A DNA stretch of 64,000 nucleotides from the NCBI RefSeq assembly GCF_029893585.1, contig NZ_JARXYX010000019.1, positions 1 through 64,000 of the forward strand, written 5' to 3'. This DNA comes from Streptomyces sp. LBL (lineage in GTDB: Bacteria; Actinomycetota; Actinomycetes; Streptomycetales; Streptomycetaceae). The notes below the pieces were generated by a model. It saw only the letters and a program-made list of their open reading frames with translations. It did no database searches and was not told the DNA's origin. Below are positions 1 to 7,917 of the stretch, piece by piece (within the stretch, counting starts at the first letter, position 1; every line of letters starts with the position of its first letter). Position numbers and translations under genes: made by a program.

Positions 1-120
1 GGGGGCTCCCACCCCGCCCCCCCCCCCCCTGCTGGGTCCCACCCCCCCTCCCCCCGCGGGGGGGGCCCCCCGGTCGGGGGGGGGGGGGGGGCGGCCGCCC
101 CCCCCCCCCCCCCCCCACTC
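1..120. other. Low-complexity poly-C/poly-G contig-end sequence
   Basis: Long homopolymer runs of C and G, unlike any other part of the window, with no coding potential. This looks like an assembly or base-calling artefact at a contig end rather than real chromosome. Readable sequence begins at about position 120. Confidence 0.75.
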
Positions 121-145
121 CATGCCCCGGTAACAGGCGAATCCG

Positions 146-185
146 CTACTGGTCCCTGTACATCTCTACTGGTCCCTGTACATCT
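146..185. repeat. 20-bp tandem duplication covering the aroH stop codon
   Basis: Two exact 20-bp copies (146-165 and 166-185). Each begins with cta, the reverse complement of TAG. On the minus strand both copies read ATG-TAC-AGG-GAC-CAG-TAG, so the last five codons and stop of aroH are duplicated just beyond the gene. It sits close to the poor-quality contig end and could be an artefact. Confidence 0.8.
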
Positions 186-1518
186 CGGCGACGAGGAACG
201 CCAGGTCGAGGGACTGGCTACGGTTCAGGCGCGGGTCGCAGGCCGTCTCGTAGCGCTGGTGCAGGTCGTCGACGAAGATCTCGTCGCCGCCGCCCACGCA
301 CTCGGTGACATGGTCGCCGGTGAGCTCCACGTGGATGCCGCCCGGGTGAGTGCCCAGGCCCTTGTGGACCTCGAAGAAGCCCTTGACCTCGTCGAGCACG
401 TCGTCGAAGCGCCGGGTCTTGTGGCCGGAGGCCGCCTCGTAGGTGTTGCCGTGCATCGGGTCGGTGATCCAGGCCACCGTCGCACCGGAGGCGGTGACCT
501 TCTCGACCAGCTCGGGCAGCTTGTCGCGGACCTTGTCAGCGCCCATGCGGACGATGAAGGTCAGCCGGCCCGGCTCACGGTCGGGGTCCAGGCGCTCGAT
601 GTACTGCAGCGCCTCCTCGGCCGTCGTCGTCGGACCGAGCTTGATGCCGATCGGGTTGCGGATCTGCGAGGCGAACTCGATGTGCGCGTGGTCCAGCTGC
701 CGGGTGCGCTCACCGATCCACACCATGTGCGCCGAGACGTCGTACAGCTGCCCGGTGCGGGAGTCGACCCGGGTCAGCGCCGACTCGTAGTCGAGGAGCA
801 GCGCCTCGTGCGAGGAGTAGAACTCGACCGTCTGGAACTCGGCCGGGTCCGTCCCGCAGGCGCGCATGAAGTTCAGCGCCTGGTCGATCTCGCGGGCGAG
901 TTGCTCGTAGCGCTGGCCGGACGGGGACGACCTCACGAAGTCCTGGTTCCAGGCGTGCACCTGGCGCAGGTCGGCGTAGCCACCCGTGGTGAAGGCGCGC
1001 ACCAGGTTCAGCGTGGAGGCGGAGGCGTGGTACATCCGCTTCAGACGCTCCGGGTCCGGAACGCGGGAGGCCTCGTTGAAGTCGAAGCCGTTGACGGAGT
1101 CGCCGCGGTAGGTCGGCAGGGTCACGCCGCCACGGGTCTCGGTCGGCTTGGAGCGCGGCTTGGAGTACTGGCCGGCGATCCGGCCCACCTTCACCACCGG
1201 CACGGACGCGGCGTACGTCAGCACGGCGCCCATCTGCAGCAGCGTCTTCAGCTTGTTGCGGATCTGGTCGGCGGACACCCCGTCGAAGGCCTCGGCACAG
1301 TCGCCGCCCTGGAGGAGAAACGCCTCTCCCTTGGCGACGGACGCCATCCGGGCACGCAGCTGGTCGCACTCGCCCGCGAAGACGAGCGGCGGATACGACT
1401 CGAGGTCCGCGATCACTGCGCGCAGAGCCTCGGTGTCCAGGTACTCGGGCTGCTGCGCCGCGGGCAGGTCTCGCCAGGTGTTGCCGGCACTGGCGCTGGT
1501 CTTAGCGTTCACGGTCAC
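166..1518 (-). CDS. aroH: Class II 3-deoxy-7-phosphoheptulonate (DAHP) synthase
   Basis: Condenses phosphoenolpyruvate and erythrose-4-phosphate, the first step of the shikimate pathway. The 450-residue protein is the plant-like class II type. It has the GGDCAEAF block at residues 71-78 with metal-binding Cys74, the VGRIAGQ(Y/F)SKPRS block at about 111-123, and the PTTTAEE and DPMHGNT blocks further on. The length is normal for actinobacterial class II enzymes. I chose the GTG at 1518 (protein begins VTVNAKT); an in-frame GTG at 1512 is the alternative, and the open frame further upstream is only antisense to trpEG. It is divergent from the tryptophan-attenuated trpEG, so both ends of the aromatic branch share one intergenic region. 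The 3' end is tandemly duplicated. Confidence 0.95.
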   Translation of the reverse strand: MTVNAKTSASAGNTWRDLPAAQQPEYLDTEALRAVIADLESYPPLVFAGECDQLRARMASVAKGEAFLLQGGDCAEAFDGVSADQIRNKLKTLLQMGAVLTYAASVPVVKVGRIAGQYSKPRSKPTETRGGVTLPTYRGDSVNGFDFNEASRVPDPERLKRMYHASASTLNLVRAFTTGGYADLRQVHAWNQDFVRSSPSGQRYEQLAREIDQALNFMRACGTDPAEFQTVEFYSSHEALLLDYESALTRVDSRTGQLYDVSAHMVWIGERTRQLDHAHIEFASQIRNPIGIKLGPTTTAEEALQYIERLDPDREPGRLTFIVRMGADKVRDKLPELVEKVTASGATVAWITDPMHGNTYEAASGHKTRRFDDVLDEVKGFFEVHKGLGTHPGGIHVELTGDHVTECVGGGDEIFVDDLHQRYETACDPRLNRSQSLDLAFLVAEMYRDQ

Positions 1519-1632
1519 GCACCCAACATTACGGGGTCGTGTCGACCGGTTTTCTCCCGGCCCGACAGGTGAGACGCGCTCCACAGACGAGACGCCCTCC
1601 GGCGCGGGCGCGCGTGGGGTACGGTGCGTCTC

Positions 1633-1689
1633 ATGTTCGCGCATTCGACCCAGAACTGGTGGTGGACCGCTCATCCGGCGGCCCACTGA
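1633..1689 (+). CDS. trpL: trp leader peptide (attenuator, three tandem Trp codons)
   Basis: An 18-codon ORF, ATG at 1633 and TGA at 1687, encoding MFAHSTQNWWWTAHPAAH. The three consecutive TGG codons at 1657-1665 are the ribosome-stalling site. It lies about 20 nt before a strong terminator hairpin and 150 nt before trpEG. Actinobacterial trpE attenuators of exactly this kind are known. No strong ribosome binding site is obvious beyond a GGGG about 14 nt upstream. It is too short for routine gene finders. Confidence 0.85.
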   Translation: MFAHSTQNWWWTAHPAAH

Positions 1690-1737
1690 CTGCGCGTACG
1701 CAAGACTTCGCGAAGGCCGCCCGAGGGGCGGCCTTCG
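1677..1737 (+). promoter_or_regulatory. trpEG transcription attenuator (antiterminator/terminator)
   Basis: The terminator is a perfect 12-bp stem (1711-1722 with 1726-1737) and a GAG loop, followed by a short TTT. Its left arm can instead pair with GGCGGCC at 1677-1683 (7 bp with 1715-1721), forming an antiterminator just downstream of the Trp codons. A ribosome stalled at 1657-1665 would leave 1677-1683 free and favour read-through into trpEG. The pairing was worked out by hand, not by energy calculation. Confidence 0.8.
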
Positions 1738-1760
1738 GCGTTTCCGGGGTCGTTCCTCTC

Positions 1761-1814
1761 CATCGAATCCATCGAATCCATCGAACTGATCGAGTCCATC
1801 GAACTGTTCGAGAT
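1761..1814 (+). repeat. Six 9-bp tandem repeats in the trpEG leader
   Basis: Six near-identical 9-mers (catcgaatc, with variants such as catcgaact and gatcgagtc) lie between the attenuator and the trpEG ribosome binding site (AAGGAAG, ending 7 nt before the ATG). They are much less GC-rich than the surroundings. They may keep the 5' untranslated region unstructured, or may simply be a slippage product. Confidence 0.75.
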
Positions 1815-1842
1815 CGAACCGATCGAAAAGGAAGACCGACCC

Positions 1843-3738
1843 ATGAACCTGACGGACCTGTTGCACGACCCCCGTCCGTTCGCCCTGCTGCGCCGCCGCA
1901 CCCCCGGCCACGACGAACACACGGTCGAGCTGCTGATCGGCCCGGTCACCACGTACGACCGCCTGGCCGACCTCCCCGACGAGGGGCTCGCACTCGTCCC
2001 CTTCAGCCAGATCCGCGAACGCGGCTTCGACGTCCGTGACGACGGGACACCGCTCGCCGTGCTGACGCCCGAGGAGACCCGCACGCTGCCCCTGGAAGAG
2101 GCCCTCGCCCAGCTCCCCGCACACGACGTCCGCGTCCAGGACGGCGGCTTCGACGTGGCCGACGAGGAGTACGCCGAGATCGTCGGGCGGGTGCTGCGGG
2201 AGGAGATCGGACGGGGCGAGGGCGCGAACTTCGTGATCCGGCGGACGTACGAGGGCCGGATCCCGGGATTCTCCAGAGCCGACGCCCTCGCCCTGTTCCG
2301 GCGGCTCCTCGAAGGCGAGCGGGGCGCGTACTGGACGTTCGTCGTGCACACCGGGGACCGGACACTCGTCGGGGCCAGCCCCGAGGTGCACGTCCGGATG
2401 TCCGGCGGGACCGTCGTCATGAACCCGATCAGCGGGACGTACCGCTATCCCGCCGAGGGACCGACCCCTGAGCACCTGCTCGGCTTCCTCGCCGACGGCA
2501 AGGAGATCGAGGAGCTGTCGATGGTCGTCGACGAGGAGCTCAAGATGATGTGCACGGTCGGCGACATGGGCGGGGTCGTGGTCGGACCCCGGCTGAAGGA
2601 GATGGCCCACCTCGCGCACACCGAGTACGAGCTGCGCGGGAAGTCCTCGCTGGATGTGCGGGAGGTCCTGAAGGAGACCATGTTCGCCGCCACGGTCACC
2701 GGCTCGCCCGTGCAGAACGCCTGCCGGGTCATCGAGCGGTACGAGCCCCTCGGGCGGGACGGTGTCGGGCGCGGGTACTACGCCGGTGCGCTGGCGCTGA
2801 TCGGGCGGGACTCCGGCGGTGCCCAGACCCTGGACTCTCCCATCCTCATCCGTACCGCCGACATCGCCGCCGACGGTGGGCTGCGGGTGCCGGTCGGGGC
2901 CACGCTGGTGCGCGGTTCGGACCCGGCGGGCGAGGTCGCGGAGACCCACGCGAAGGCGGCGGGGGTGCTGGCCGCCCTGGGTGTACGTCCGTCACGGCCG
3001 TGTGCGGAGTCCGTACGGCCCCGGCTGGCCGACGACCCGCGCGTGCAGGCCGCGCTCGACGGGCGCCGGGCCTCGCTGGCCCCGTTCTGGCTGCGGATGC
3101 AGGACCCGTCGGACGAGCTCGACGGCCACGCCCTGGTCGTCGACGGGGAGGACACCTTCACCGCGATGCTCGCTCACGTCCTGCGCTCCTCGGGGCTCAC
3201 CGTCACCGTCCGCCGGTACGACGACCCCGGCCTGCCGGACGCGGTCCGCGCGCACGAGGGGCCGCTCGTCCTCGGCCCCGGCCCGGGCGACCCCTCCGAC
3301 ACCGCCGACCCCAGGATGCGGGTGCTGCGGGCCCTGGCCGCCGAGGTGCTCCGGGAGAACCGGCACGGCGTCCTCGGCGTCTGCCTCGGGCACGAGCTGC
3401 TCGCAGCCGAGCTGGGCCTGGAGATCGTACGGAAGGACGTGCCGTACCAGGGTGCGCAGACGGCGATCGATCTGTTCGGGCGGACCGAGACCGTCGGCTT
3501 CTACAACAGCTTCGTGGCGCGCTGCGACGACGAGGCGGCCGCGGAGCTGGGCGCGCACGGCGTGCAGGTGAGCCGCAGCTCCTCGGGAGAGGTGCACGCC
3601 CTGCGCGGGCCGGGGGTGGCGGGCGTGCAGTTCCACCCGGAGTCGGTGCTCACGCTGAACGGCGCGGTCATCGTGCGGGACCTGGTCCGTCGGCTGCGCG
3701 ACACCGGCACGTTCTCGCAGCGGCGGCCCGGTAGGTAG
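1843..3738 (+). CDS. trpEG: Fused anthranilate synthase TrpE-TrpG
   Basis: Converts chorismate and glutamine to anthranilate, the first committed step to tryptophan. The 631-residue protein carries a TrpE chorismate-binding half (to about residue 430; NPISGTYRYP block and a GYYAGALALIG block). A TrpG glutaminase half follows, with nucleophile Cys514 in GVCLGHE and His598/Glu600 in the FHPES motif. The full triad indicates an active glutaminase. Fused TrpEG enzymes occur in actinomycetes, both for primary tryptophan and for secondary metabolism; the trp attenuator upstream points to tryptophan supply. The ATG at 1843 follows AAGGAAG. The partner trpD lies 26 kb away in this window. Confidence 0.95.
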   Translation: MNLTDLLHDPRPFALLRRRTPGHDEHTVELLIGPVTTYDRLADLPDEGLALVPFSQIRERGFDVRDDGTPLAVLTPEETRTLPLEEALAQLPAHDVRVQDGGFDVADEEYAEIVGRVLREEIGRGEGANFVIRRTYEGRIPGFSRADALALFRRLLEGERGAYWTFVVHTGDRTLVGASPEVHVRMSGGTVVMNPISGTYRYPAEGPTPEHLLGFLADGKEIEELSMVVDEELKMMCTVGDMGGVVVGPRLKEMAHLAHTEYELRGKSSLDVREVLKETMFAATVTGSPVQNACRVIERYEPLGRDGVGRGYYAGALALIGRDSGGAQTLDSPILIRTADIAADGGLRVPVGATLVRGSDPAGEVAETHAKAAGVLAALGVRPSRPCAESVRPRLADDPRVQAALDGRRASLAPFWLRMQDPSDELDGHALVVDGEDTFTAMLAHVLRSSGLTVTVRRYDDPGLPDAVRAHEGPLVLGPGPGDPSDTADPRMRVLRALAAEVLRENRHGVLGVCLGHELLAAELGLEIVRKDVPYQGAQTAIDLFGRTETVGFYNSFVARCDDEAAAELGAHGVQVSRSSSGEVHALRGPGVAGVQFHPESVLTLNGAVIVRDLVRRLRDTGTFSQRRPGR

Positions 3739-3770
3739 TCGAGGGGCTGGGTCGAGGGGCTGGGTCGAGG
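3739..3770 (+). repeat. 13-bp direct repeat after the trpEG stop
   Basis: The unit tcgaggggctggg occurs twice, plus a partial third copy, starting at the base after the TAG at 3736-3738. It is one of many short tandem repeats at gene ends in this window. Confidence 0.75.
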
Positions 3771-3780
3771 ACCGTCACTC

Positions 3781-3841
3781 CGGGCCGTGGGCCGAACATG
3801 CCGGGCCTGCCAAACATCCCGGACATGCGACCCACGGCCCG
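3781..3841. terminator. Inverted repeat between convergent trpEG and pfkA
   Basis: CGGGCCGTGGG at 3781-3791 is exactly complementary to 3831-3841 (11 bp, 39-nt loop). It lies between two convergent genes and could end transcription from either side. No T-tract is present, as is common in Streptomyces. Confidence 0.5.
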
Positions 3842-3875
3842 ACCGTGGCGGCCCGACCGTGGTGGTTCGTGGGGC

Positions 3876-4904
3876 TCAGCCGAAGAACACCCCGACCTCC
3901 TCGTACAGTTTCGGATCGACCGTCTTCAGCCGGGCCGTGGCCTCAGCGATCGGGACGCGGACGATGTCCGTGCCGCGCAGGGCGACCATCTTGCCGAAGT
4001 CGCCGTCCCGGACGGCGTCGATGGCGTGCAGACCGAAGCGGGTGGCGAGCCAGCGGTCGAAGGCGCTGGGCGTACCGCCGCGCTGGACGTGCCCGAGGAC
4101 CGTGGTGCGGGCCTCCTTGCCGGTGCGCCGTTCGATCTCCTTGGCCAGCCACTCGCCGACGCCGGACAGCCGCACATGCCCGAAGGAGTCCAGCGAGCCG
4201 TCCTTGAGGACCACGTCGCCGTCCTGGGGCATCGCTCCCTCGGCGACGACCACGATGGGGGCGTACGACGCCCGGAACCGGGAGGTCACCCAGGCGCACA
4301 CCTGTTCGACATCGAAGCGCTGCTCGGGGATGAGGATGACGTTGGCCCCGCCGGCCAGTCCGGAGTGGAGGGCGATCCAGCCCGCGTGCCGGCCCATCAC
4401 CTCGCAGACCAGGACCCGCATGTGCGACTCGGCGGTGGTGTGCAGCCGGTCGATGGCCTCCGTGGCGATGTTGACGGCGGTGTCGAAGCCGAAGGTGTAG
4501 TCGGTCGCGGACAGGTCGTTGTCGATCGTCTTCGGCACGCCGACACAGGGCACGTGGTCCTCGTCGGACAGCCGGGCGGCGACGCCCAGGGTGTCCTCGC
4601 CGCCGATGACGATGAGCGCGTCGACCTCCTGCTCGGCGAGGTTCTCCTTGACCCGGCGGATGCCGTCCTCCTGCTGGAGCGGGTTCGTGCGGGAGGAGCC
4701 GAGGATGGTGCCGCCACGGGGCAGGATGCCGCGCACCGCGGGGATGTCCAGGCGCACGGTGTAGTTCTCCAGGGGGCCTCGCCAGCCGTCCCGGAAGCCG
4801 ACGAAGTCGTAGCCGTACTCCTGTACGCCCTTGCGGACGATTCCCCGGATGACGGCGTTGAGCCCGGGGCAGTCGCCGCCTCCGGTCAGTACTCCGACGC
4901 GCAT
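3876..4904 (-). CDS. pfkA: 6-phosphofructokinase
   Basis: Phosphorylates fructose 6-phosphate to the 1,6-bisphosphate in glycolysis. The 342-residue protein has the nucleotide/phosphate loop GGGDCPGLN at 8-16, the catalytic TIDND motif (Asp128) and a MGRHAGW substrate motif. The two residues that usually predict the phosphoryl donor are Asp104 (GGED) and Lys125 (PKTID), the combination normally linked to pyrophosphate use. Closely similar actinomycete enzymes have been reported both as ATP- and as PPi-dependent, so the donor cannot be settled from sequence. The ATG at 4904 is preceded by a region rich in GTCAC/GTGAC boxes (4939-5008). Confidence 0.93.
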   Translation of the reverse strand: MRVGVLTGGGDCPGLNAVIRGIVRKGVQEYGYDFVGFRDGWRGPLENYTVRLDIPAVRGILPRGGTILGSSRTNPLQQEDGIRRVKENLAEQEVDALIVIGGEDTLGVAARLSDEDHVPCVGVPKTIDNDLSATDYTFGFDTAVNIATEAIDRLHTTAESHMRVLVCEVMGRHAGWIALHSGLAGGANVILIPEQRFDVEQVCAWVTSRFRASYAPIVVVAEGAMPQDGDVVLKDGSLDSFGHVRLSGVGEWLAKEIERRTGKEARTTVLGHVQRGGTPSAFDRWLATRFGLHAIDAVRDGDFGKMVALRGTDIVRVPIAEATARLKTVDPKLYEEVGVFFG

Positions 4905-4938
4905 GGAAGTGTCCCTTCGCCAGAGGTTGCCTGCTGAA

Positions 4939-5008
4939 CGTCACGCTAATGGTGACGCAGGTCACTCCGGCGTGGGCGGGACTGTCAATTTGTCACTTTT
5001 CTGTCACT
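4939..5008. promoter_or_regulatory. Cluster of GTCAC boxes upstream of pfkA
   Basis: A perfect 6-bp inverted repeat (CGTCAC at 4939-4944, GTGACG at 4952-4957) is followed by GTCAC at 4961 and by direct repeats of TGTCA(A/C) at 4983, 4991 and 5002. The last copy runs into the 3' end of the response-regulator gene. This is a candidate operator region for pfkA; the regulator is unknown. Confidence 0.35.
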
Positions 5009-5696
5009 CGTCGTCAAGTCCGCGCTCTATGGCGTACCGCACCAGCTCGACCCTGTTGTGCAGCTGGAGCTTGCCGAGGGTGTTCTGGACGTGGTTCTGG
5101 ACCGTGCGGTGGGAGATGACCAGTCGTTCGGCGATCTGCTTGTAGCTCAGGCCCTTGGCGACCAGGCGCAGCACCTCGGTCTCCCGCTCGGTGAGCTGCG
5201 GAACCTTGGGCTGGTCGGCGTCCGGGGCGGCGGAGCCGGGATCGGACGCCAGGCGCCGGTACTCGCCGAGGACCAGGCCGGCCAGACCGGGGGTGAAGAC
5301 GGGGTCACCGGCGGCCGTACGGCGGACCGCGTCGACCAGTTGCTCCGTGGACGCCGACTTCAGCAGATAGCCGGTCGCGCCCGACTTCACGGCCTCCAGC
5401 ACATCGGCGTGCTCCCCGCTCGCGGACAGCACGAGCACCCGCAACGCCGGGTTGGCGGCGACGAGTTCTTTGCAGACCTGGACGCCGGGCTTGGCCGGCA
5501 GGTTCAGGTCGAGTACGAGCACGTCCGGCGCGGCTGCCTTCGCCCGGCGCACGGCCTGGTCGCCGTCGCCCGCGGTGGCGACCACGTCGAAGCCCGACTC
5601 ACCCAGGTCACGGGCGACCGCGTCGCGCCACATGGGGTGGTCGTCGACCACCATGACCTTGATCGGACCCTGCTGACGCTCGTCGCTGTCCGTCAT
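5004..5696 (-). CDS. NarL/LuxR-family response regulator
   Basis: A DNA-binding response regulator of 230 residues. The receiver domain (about 12-130) has acidic residues Asp18/Asp19, phospho-acceptor Asp63 (LVLDLNLP) and conserved Lys113. A LuxR-type helix-turn-helix (about 165-228) carries LTERETEVLRLVAKG and a TVQNHVQNTLGKL recognition region. The start codon overlaps the stop of the upstream histidine kinase (ATGA, 4 nt), so the two are translationally coupled. The signal and targets are unknown; pfkA downstream is in the same orientation. Confidence 0.93.
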   Translation of the reverse strand: MTDSDERQQGPIKVMVVDDHPMWRDAVARDLGESGFDVVATAGDGDQAVRRAKAAAPDVLVLDLNLPAKPGVQVCKELVAANPALRVLVLSASGEHADVLEAVKSGATGYLLKSASTEQLVDAVRRTAAGDPVFTPGLAGLVLGEYRRLASDPGSAAPDADQPKVPQLTERETEVLRLVAKGLSYKQIAERLVISHRTVQNHVQNTLGKLQLHNRVELVRYAIERGLDDE

Positions 5697-6892
5697 CGCT
5701 TCGCCGCCTTCCCCTGTGAGGACTGTGTCTGCTTCGGTACCTTCAGTTCGACCTCCGTGCCCTGGCCGGGCACCGAGATCAGATCGGCGCTGCCGCCGAG
5801 TTCGCGCAGCCGGCCCCGGATCGACAGGGCCACGCCGAGCCGGCCCTCGCCCTCGGCCTGCGCGAGCCGGCCGTCGGGGATACCGGGTCCGTCGTCCCGG
5901 ACGGTCACGATCACCTCGTCGGGCTCGTCCTCGACGAGGATCCACGCCCGCGCCTGCTCTCCGGCGTGCTTGCGTACGTTGTCCAGGGCGGCGCCGACCG
6001 CGGCGGCCAGCTCCCTCGCCGCGGCCGGGGGCAGCGGCACGGGGGCGCCGGGCTCGGCGAGGCTGACCTTCGCGGCAGCGTACGGGGCGAGCAGGGAGCG
6101 CAGGTCGACCGGCCCGGTGTCGTCGTCCGGCTCGTCGACGGTCCGTACGACGGCTCCCTCGGCCTCGTCCTCCGACACCCGGGAGACAGGGACCAGGCCG
6201 CCGGAGACCAGGGTGCGCAGGGCGACCTCCTGCTCGCCGGCCATACGGCCCAACTCGGCCGCCTCCCCGCCGATGACGGCGCCGCGCCGCTGCACCATCG
6301 CCAGCACCTGGAGCACGCTGTCGTGGATGTCCCGGGCCAGCCGCTCCCGCTCCCGGGTCGTCGCCTCGATCTCCAGGGCGCGGGCGAGGGTGCGCTCGGA
6401 GGCGCGGGCGACCTCGACGACGTACCCGATGGCGATGGCGGCGACCCACACCAGGATCACGTTGTGGACCGTGTCCCGGGTCGGGGCGCCGCGCTCGGCC
6501 AGGTTGGCGAGGGCGACGCCGGTGGAGGCGAAGGCCGCCCAGCGCCAGCCGCCCTTGAGGGCGAAGGCCAGCACGGAGCCCGCGGTCCATATCGACGGCA
6601 GCGTCGGACCGCCCTCCGCGATCCGCGCGGCTTCGTCGGCGACACGGGTGAGCAGGATGCCGGTGATCGCGATCGTGAGGTCGACGGCGAGGAAGCGCTT
6701 GGTGCAGGCCGCCGCGTTCGCGACCCGGGGAAGCGTGGCCAGGGTCCACACGAACAGCACGACATAGTAGGCAATGGCCACGCCCGGGCGGACGAACCCG
6801 TCGTAGACGGTGGCGAACAGGCCGACCGCGTACAGCATCGCGAGCACCCGGTACGCGGTGAGCGCACGCCACAGCGGCAGCTCGACCGACAT
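5693..6892 (-). CDS. Membrane sensor histidine kinase of the NarL/MacS type
   Basis: Partner of the regulator at 5004-5696. The N-terminal half contains about five hydrophobic segments. A dimerisation segment with the phospho-acceptor His in ARDIHDSVLQ and a C-terminal ATPase domain with DDGPGIPDGRLG follow. I chose the ATG at 6892 because GAGAGG lies 9 nt before it; an ATG at 6898 is only 3 nt from that site, and a start at 6946 would run into a palindrome. The protein is about 399 residues. A plsC-like gene lies just upstream in the same direction. Confidence 0.9.
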   Translation of the reverse strand: MSVELPLWRALTAYRVLAMLYAVGLFATVYDGFVRPGVAIAYYVVLFVWTLATLPRVANAAACTKRFLAVDLTIAITGILLTRVADEAARIAEGGPTLPSIWTAGSVLAFALKGGWRWAAFASTGVALANLAERGAPTRDTVHNVILVWVAAIAIGYVVEVARASERTLARALEIEATTRERERLARDIHDSVLQVLAMVQRRGAVIGGEAAELGRMAGEQEVALRTLVSGGLVPVSRVSEDEAEGAVVRTVDEPDDDTGPVDLRSLLAPYAAAKVSLAEPGAPVPLPPAAARELAAAVGAALDNVRKHAGEQARAWILVEDEPDEVIVTVRDDGPGIPDGRLAQAEGEGRLGVALSIRGRLRELGGSADLISVPGQGTEVELKVPKQTQSSQGKAAKR

Positions 6893-6945
6893 CGTCATGA
6901 CCCTCTCGCGCCTGGCCAACTCCCCCACCCCCCGATCCGGCCCCA

Positions 6946-6967
6946 CCCTGATGCCGCGGCATCAGGG
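6946..6967. terminator. Perfect 22-bp palindrome after the acyltransferase gene
   Basis: CCCTGATGCCGCGGCATCAGGG is fully self-complementary. It lies 13 bp past the stop of the acyltransferase and about 55 bp before the kinase start. It could act as a T-less terminator or as a protein-binding site upstream of the two-component operon. Confidence 0.5.
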
Positions 6968-6979
6968 CCCGGACCGCCC

Positions 6980-7753
6980 CTAATCCGCCTGTTCCTTCTC
7001 GGCCTGTTCCTTCTCCGCCTGTGCCGCTGCGGCCTTCGCCGCCTTCTCCGCGTCCTTCTCGGCCTTCGCCGCCTCCGCGATCTGCCGCTTGGCGGCGGTC
7101 GCGTACATGTCGACGTACTCCTGGCCGGAGAGCTTCATGATCTCGTACATGACCTCGTCGGTCAGAGCGCGCAGGACGAAGCGGTCGTGCTCCATGCCCT
7201 GGTAGCGGCTGAAGTCCAGGGGCTTGCCGATGCGGATGCCCGGCCGCATCAGCTTCGGCATCACCTTGCCGGGCGGCTGGATCTTCTCCGTGTCGATCAT
7301 GGCGACCGGTATGACCGGGACGCCGCCGGCGAGCGTCAGGCGCGCGAGGCCGCCGGGCTTGCCCCGGTAGAGGCGGCCGTCGGGCGAGCGTGTGCCCTCC
7401 GGATAGATGCCGAACAGCTCACCGCGCTGCAGTACCTCCAGGCCGCTCTTGATGGCTGCCTCACCCGCGCCGCGTCCGCCGGAACGGTCCACCGGGAGCT
7501 GGCCCAGCCCCTTGAAGAACGCGGCCGTCAGCCGGCCCTTCACGCCGGGCGTGGTGAAGTACTCGGCCTTCGCGATGAAGGTGACCTGACGGTCCAGGAC
7601 CGCGGGCAGGAAGAACGAGTCGGAGAACGACAGGTGATTGCTCGCCAGGATGGCGGGGCCCTCGGCCGGAATGTGCTCCATGCCTTCCACCCAGGGCCTG
7701 AAAGCAACCTTGAGCGGCCCTCCGATGGCGACCTTCATCGTGCCGTACAACAA
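6980..7753 (-). CDS. plsC: 1-acyl-sn-glycerol-3-phosphate acyltransferase (PlsC family)
   Basis: Transfers an acyl chain to lysophosphatidate or a related acceptor in phospholipid synthesis, at the cytoplasmic membrane. The 257-residue protein has acyltransferase motif I NHLSFSD (His40, Asp45) and the acceptor-binding motif YPEGTRS (117-123), with a PVIPVAM block further on. The last ~45 residues are an Ala/Lys/Glu-rich, probably coiled tail that is not part of the catalytic fold. The acceptor cannot be deduced; Streptomyces carry several paralogues. Confidence 0.88.
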   Translation of the reverse strand: MLYGTMKVAIGGPLKVAFRPWVEGMEHIPAEGPAILASNHLSFSDSFFLPAVLDRQVTFIAKAEYFTTPGVKGRLTAAFFKGLGQLPVDRSGGRGAGEAAIKSGLEVLQRGELFGIYPEGTRSPDGRLYRGKPGGLARLTLAGGVPVIPVAMIDTEKIQPPGKVMPKLMRPGIRIGKPLDFSRYQGMEHDRFVLRALTDEVMYEIMKLSGQEYVDMYATAAKRQIAEAAKAEKDAEKAAKAAAAQAEKEQAEKEQAD

Positions 7754-7917
7754 CCGACTGCCTCCTGTGTCCGTGGATCAGACCTTAACCCGCAGCGTCA
7801 TCGAAGGGACCGACGGCCCTGGTCGGTGTCCGTACGGTCGCGTACGGTGAAGCACACCTGGACTCGTTCACACCCTTCTCATGAATCCACGCCCTTCTCA
7901 TGAACAGGAGACCGAAG

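Noticed and set aside
1519..2949. Open frame continuing from aroH antisense through trpEG (927 codons in total)
   Set aside because: High GC leaves antisense frames open. The conserved DAHP synthase begins at the GTG near 1518 and trpEG is clearly coding on the other strand.
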